Source of the DNA: an uncultured Elusimicrobiales bacterium
GTDB taxonomy: Bacteria > Elusimicrobiota > Elusimicrobia > Elusimicrobiales > Elusimicrobiaceae
Direction: 5' to 3'
Length of the DNA: 5,345 nucleotides
NCBI GenBank assembly: GCA_944325235.1
Contig: CALUZE010000092.1
Span: 1 to 5,345 of the forward strand
Shown here in pieces: positions 4,869-5,345 of this stretch. The position numbers were made by a program, and so were the translations under genes. The notes below the pieces were generated by a model, which saw only the letters and a list, made by a program, of their open reading frames with translations, was not told the origin of the DNA and did no database searches. Position 1 is the first letter of the stretch. Every line of letters starts with the position of its first letter.

Positions 4869-4895
4869 AAAAAAAGAGCTCCCGTCTGGGAGCTC
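4869..4895 (-). terminator. Intrinsic terminator of the MFS transporter gene
   Basis: A perfect 8-bp stem on the minus strand (GAGCTCCC / GGGAGCTC) with a four-base loop, followed by seven T. It starts 25 bases after the transporter stop codon and lies 14 bases upstream of the merR -35 box. Confidence 0.93.
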
Positions 4896-4920
4896 GGTAT
4901 AAGTGTGGTTGAAAATACGT

Positions 4921-5345
4921 TTAGCAGGCGGAGCTGGCGGCGCTGTCGGAAACGGATTCTTTCCAGCGGACGGCCAACACGCCGCAAACGGTGGAGGCAA
5001 TGGCGCTGATGACAAACGTAATCCCGGTAGAAATCAGGATGTTGCCCATCCCAACGAGCGGGGACACCAGACTGCCGAACAAAAAGCCCGAAGCGCCCAA
5101 AAGCGCCGAAGCCGTGCCGGCCTGTTCGCGGGCGGAAGCCATCGCCAGCGTAGTGGCGGAGGTAAACGTGAGCCCGATGGAAAAGAGCAACACGAACAAG
5201 ACGCTTTCAAACACGATAATGGACGCGTCGCTCGCCAAGGCGGCCAGCACCAGCACGCTGCACACCAACATCCCCGCGCAGCTGGTTAAAATGCAGTTTT
5301 CCTGGCGTTTGAACTTGACGGACATGCCCGCCCCGGCAATCATCG
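4921..5345 (-). CDS. MFS drug-efflux transporter, Bcr/CflA-like (partial, C-terminal part)
   Basis: The last 140 or so residues of a major facilitator transporter; the reading frame runs off the window at 5345, so the N-terminal two thirds are missing and the Met at 5343 is almost certainly internal. About four hydrophobic helices are visible (near residues 18-37, 40-65, 78-98 and 100-126), matching TM9-TM12. The segment TSATTLAMASAREQAGTASALLGASGFLFGSLVSPLVG contains the AGTASAL-G stretch typical of the Bcr/CflA drug:H+ antiporter subfamily. A short polar tail rich in Ser and Ala follows. Such proteins export chloramphenicol, bicyclomycin, sulfonamides or similar compounds by proton antiport in the inner membrane; the substrate here is not predictable. 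It is a separate transcription unit from merR, split by a terminator; whether it also has a MerR-type operator lies outside the window. Confidence 0.85.
   Translation of the reverse strand, partial: MIAGAGMSVKFKRQENCILTSCAGMLVCSVLVLAALASDASIIVFESVLFVLLFSIGLTFTSATTLAMASAREQAGTASALLGASGFLFGSLVSPLVGMGNILISTGITFVISAIASTVCGVLAVRWKESVSDSAASSAC

Noticed and set aside
4509..5009. Plus-strand open frame of 166 codons over merR and the transporter end
   Set aside because: It crosses the merR promoter and a terminator hairpin and resembles no protein family.

Overview
The window is a compact bacterial segment with every recognisable gene on the minus strand. The organism is probably a Gram-negative, gut-type or similar anaerobe. 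Three gene products carry export signals (one a lipoprotein) and a fourth has an N-terminal membrane anchor, which suits a periplasm. Most genes have strong AGGAGG-type ribosome binding sites, and the two best promoters have ordinary TTGAC / TAnnnT boxes; both argue against Bacteroidetes. I cannot place it to genus from sequence alone.

Reading in the direction of transcription (right to left): (1) 5345-4921 is the C-terminal part of a Bcr/CflA-like MFS drug-efflux transporter, closed by an intrinsic terminator at 4869-4895. (2) 4805-3879 is a two-gene unit: a MerR-family regulator resembling the AdhR/NmlR thiol-sensing group, and a cytoplasmic iron-sulfur flavoprotein-like FMN oxidoreductase. 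It is closed by a terminator at 3836-3860. (3) 3772-608 is a five-gene operon: exported double-domain carboxymuconolactone-decarboxylase-like protein, exported cupin, lipoprotein flavodoxin, six-helix DUF4405/ferric-reductase-like haem membrane protein, and membrane-anchored flavodoxin. It ends in a terminator at 571-600. (4) 505-5 is a separate ECF-type sigma factor whose last codons include a 17-base A homopolymer.

Units 2 and 3 are tied together by near-identical promoters. Each has a 19-bp spacer filled by a CTTGGAGT-nn-ACTCCAAG-like dyad in exactly the same register, the hallmark of MerR-type activation by DNA distortion. The simplest reading is that the MerR protein controls its own gene and the five-gene operon.

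The proposed system (inference) is a redox or electrophile-stress module acting mostly outside the cytoplasm. A haem membrane protein with two His pairs (H33/H47 and H111/H125) would pass electrons across the membrane to two flavodoxin-fold proteins tethered to membranes, working with an exported AhpD/CMD-fold protein and an exported cupin. The cupin gene also has a second, well-placed ribosome binding site and ATG just after the signal peptide, so a cytoplasmic form may be made too. Between the genes there are only short gaps carrying the promoters and terminators listed. No tRNA, rRNA, CRISPR array, insertion sequence or origin was seen.
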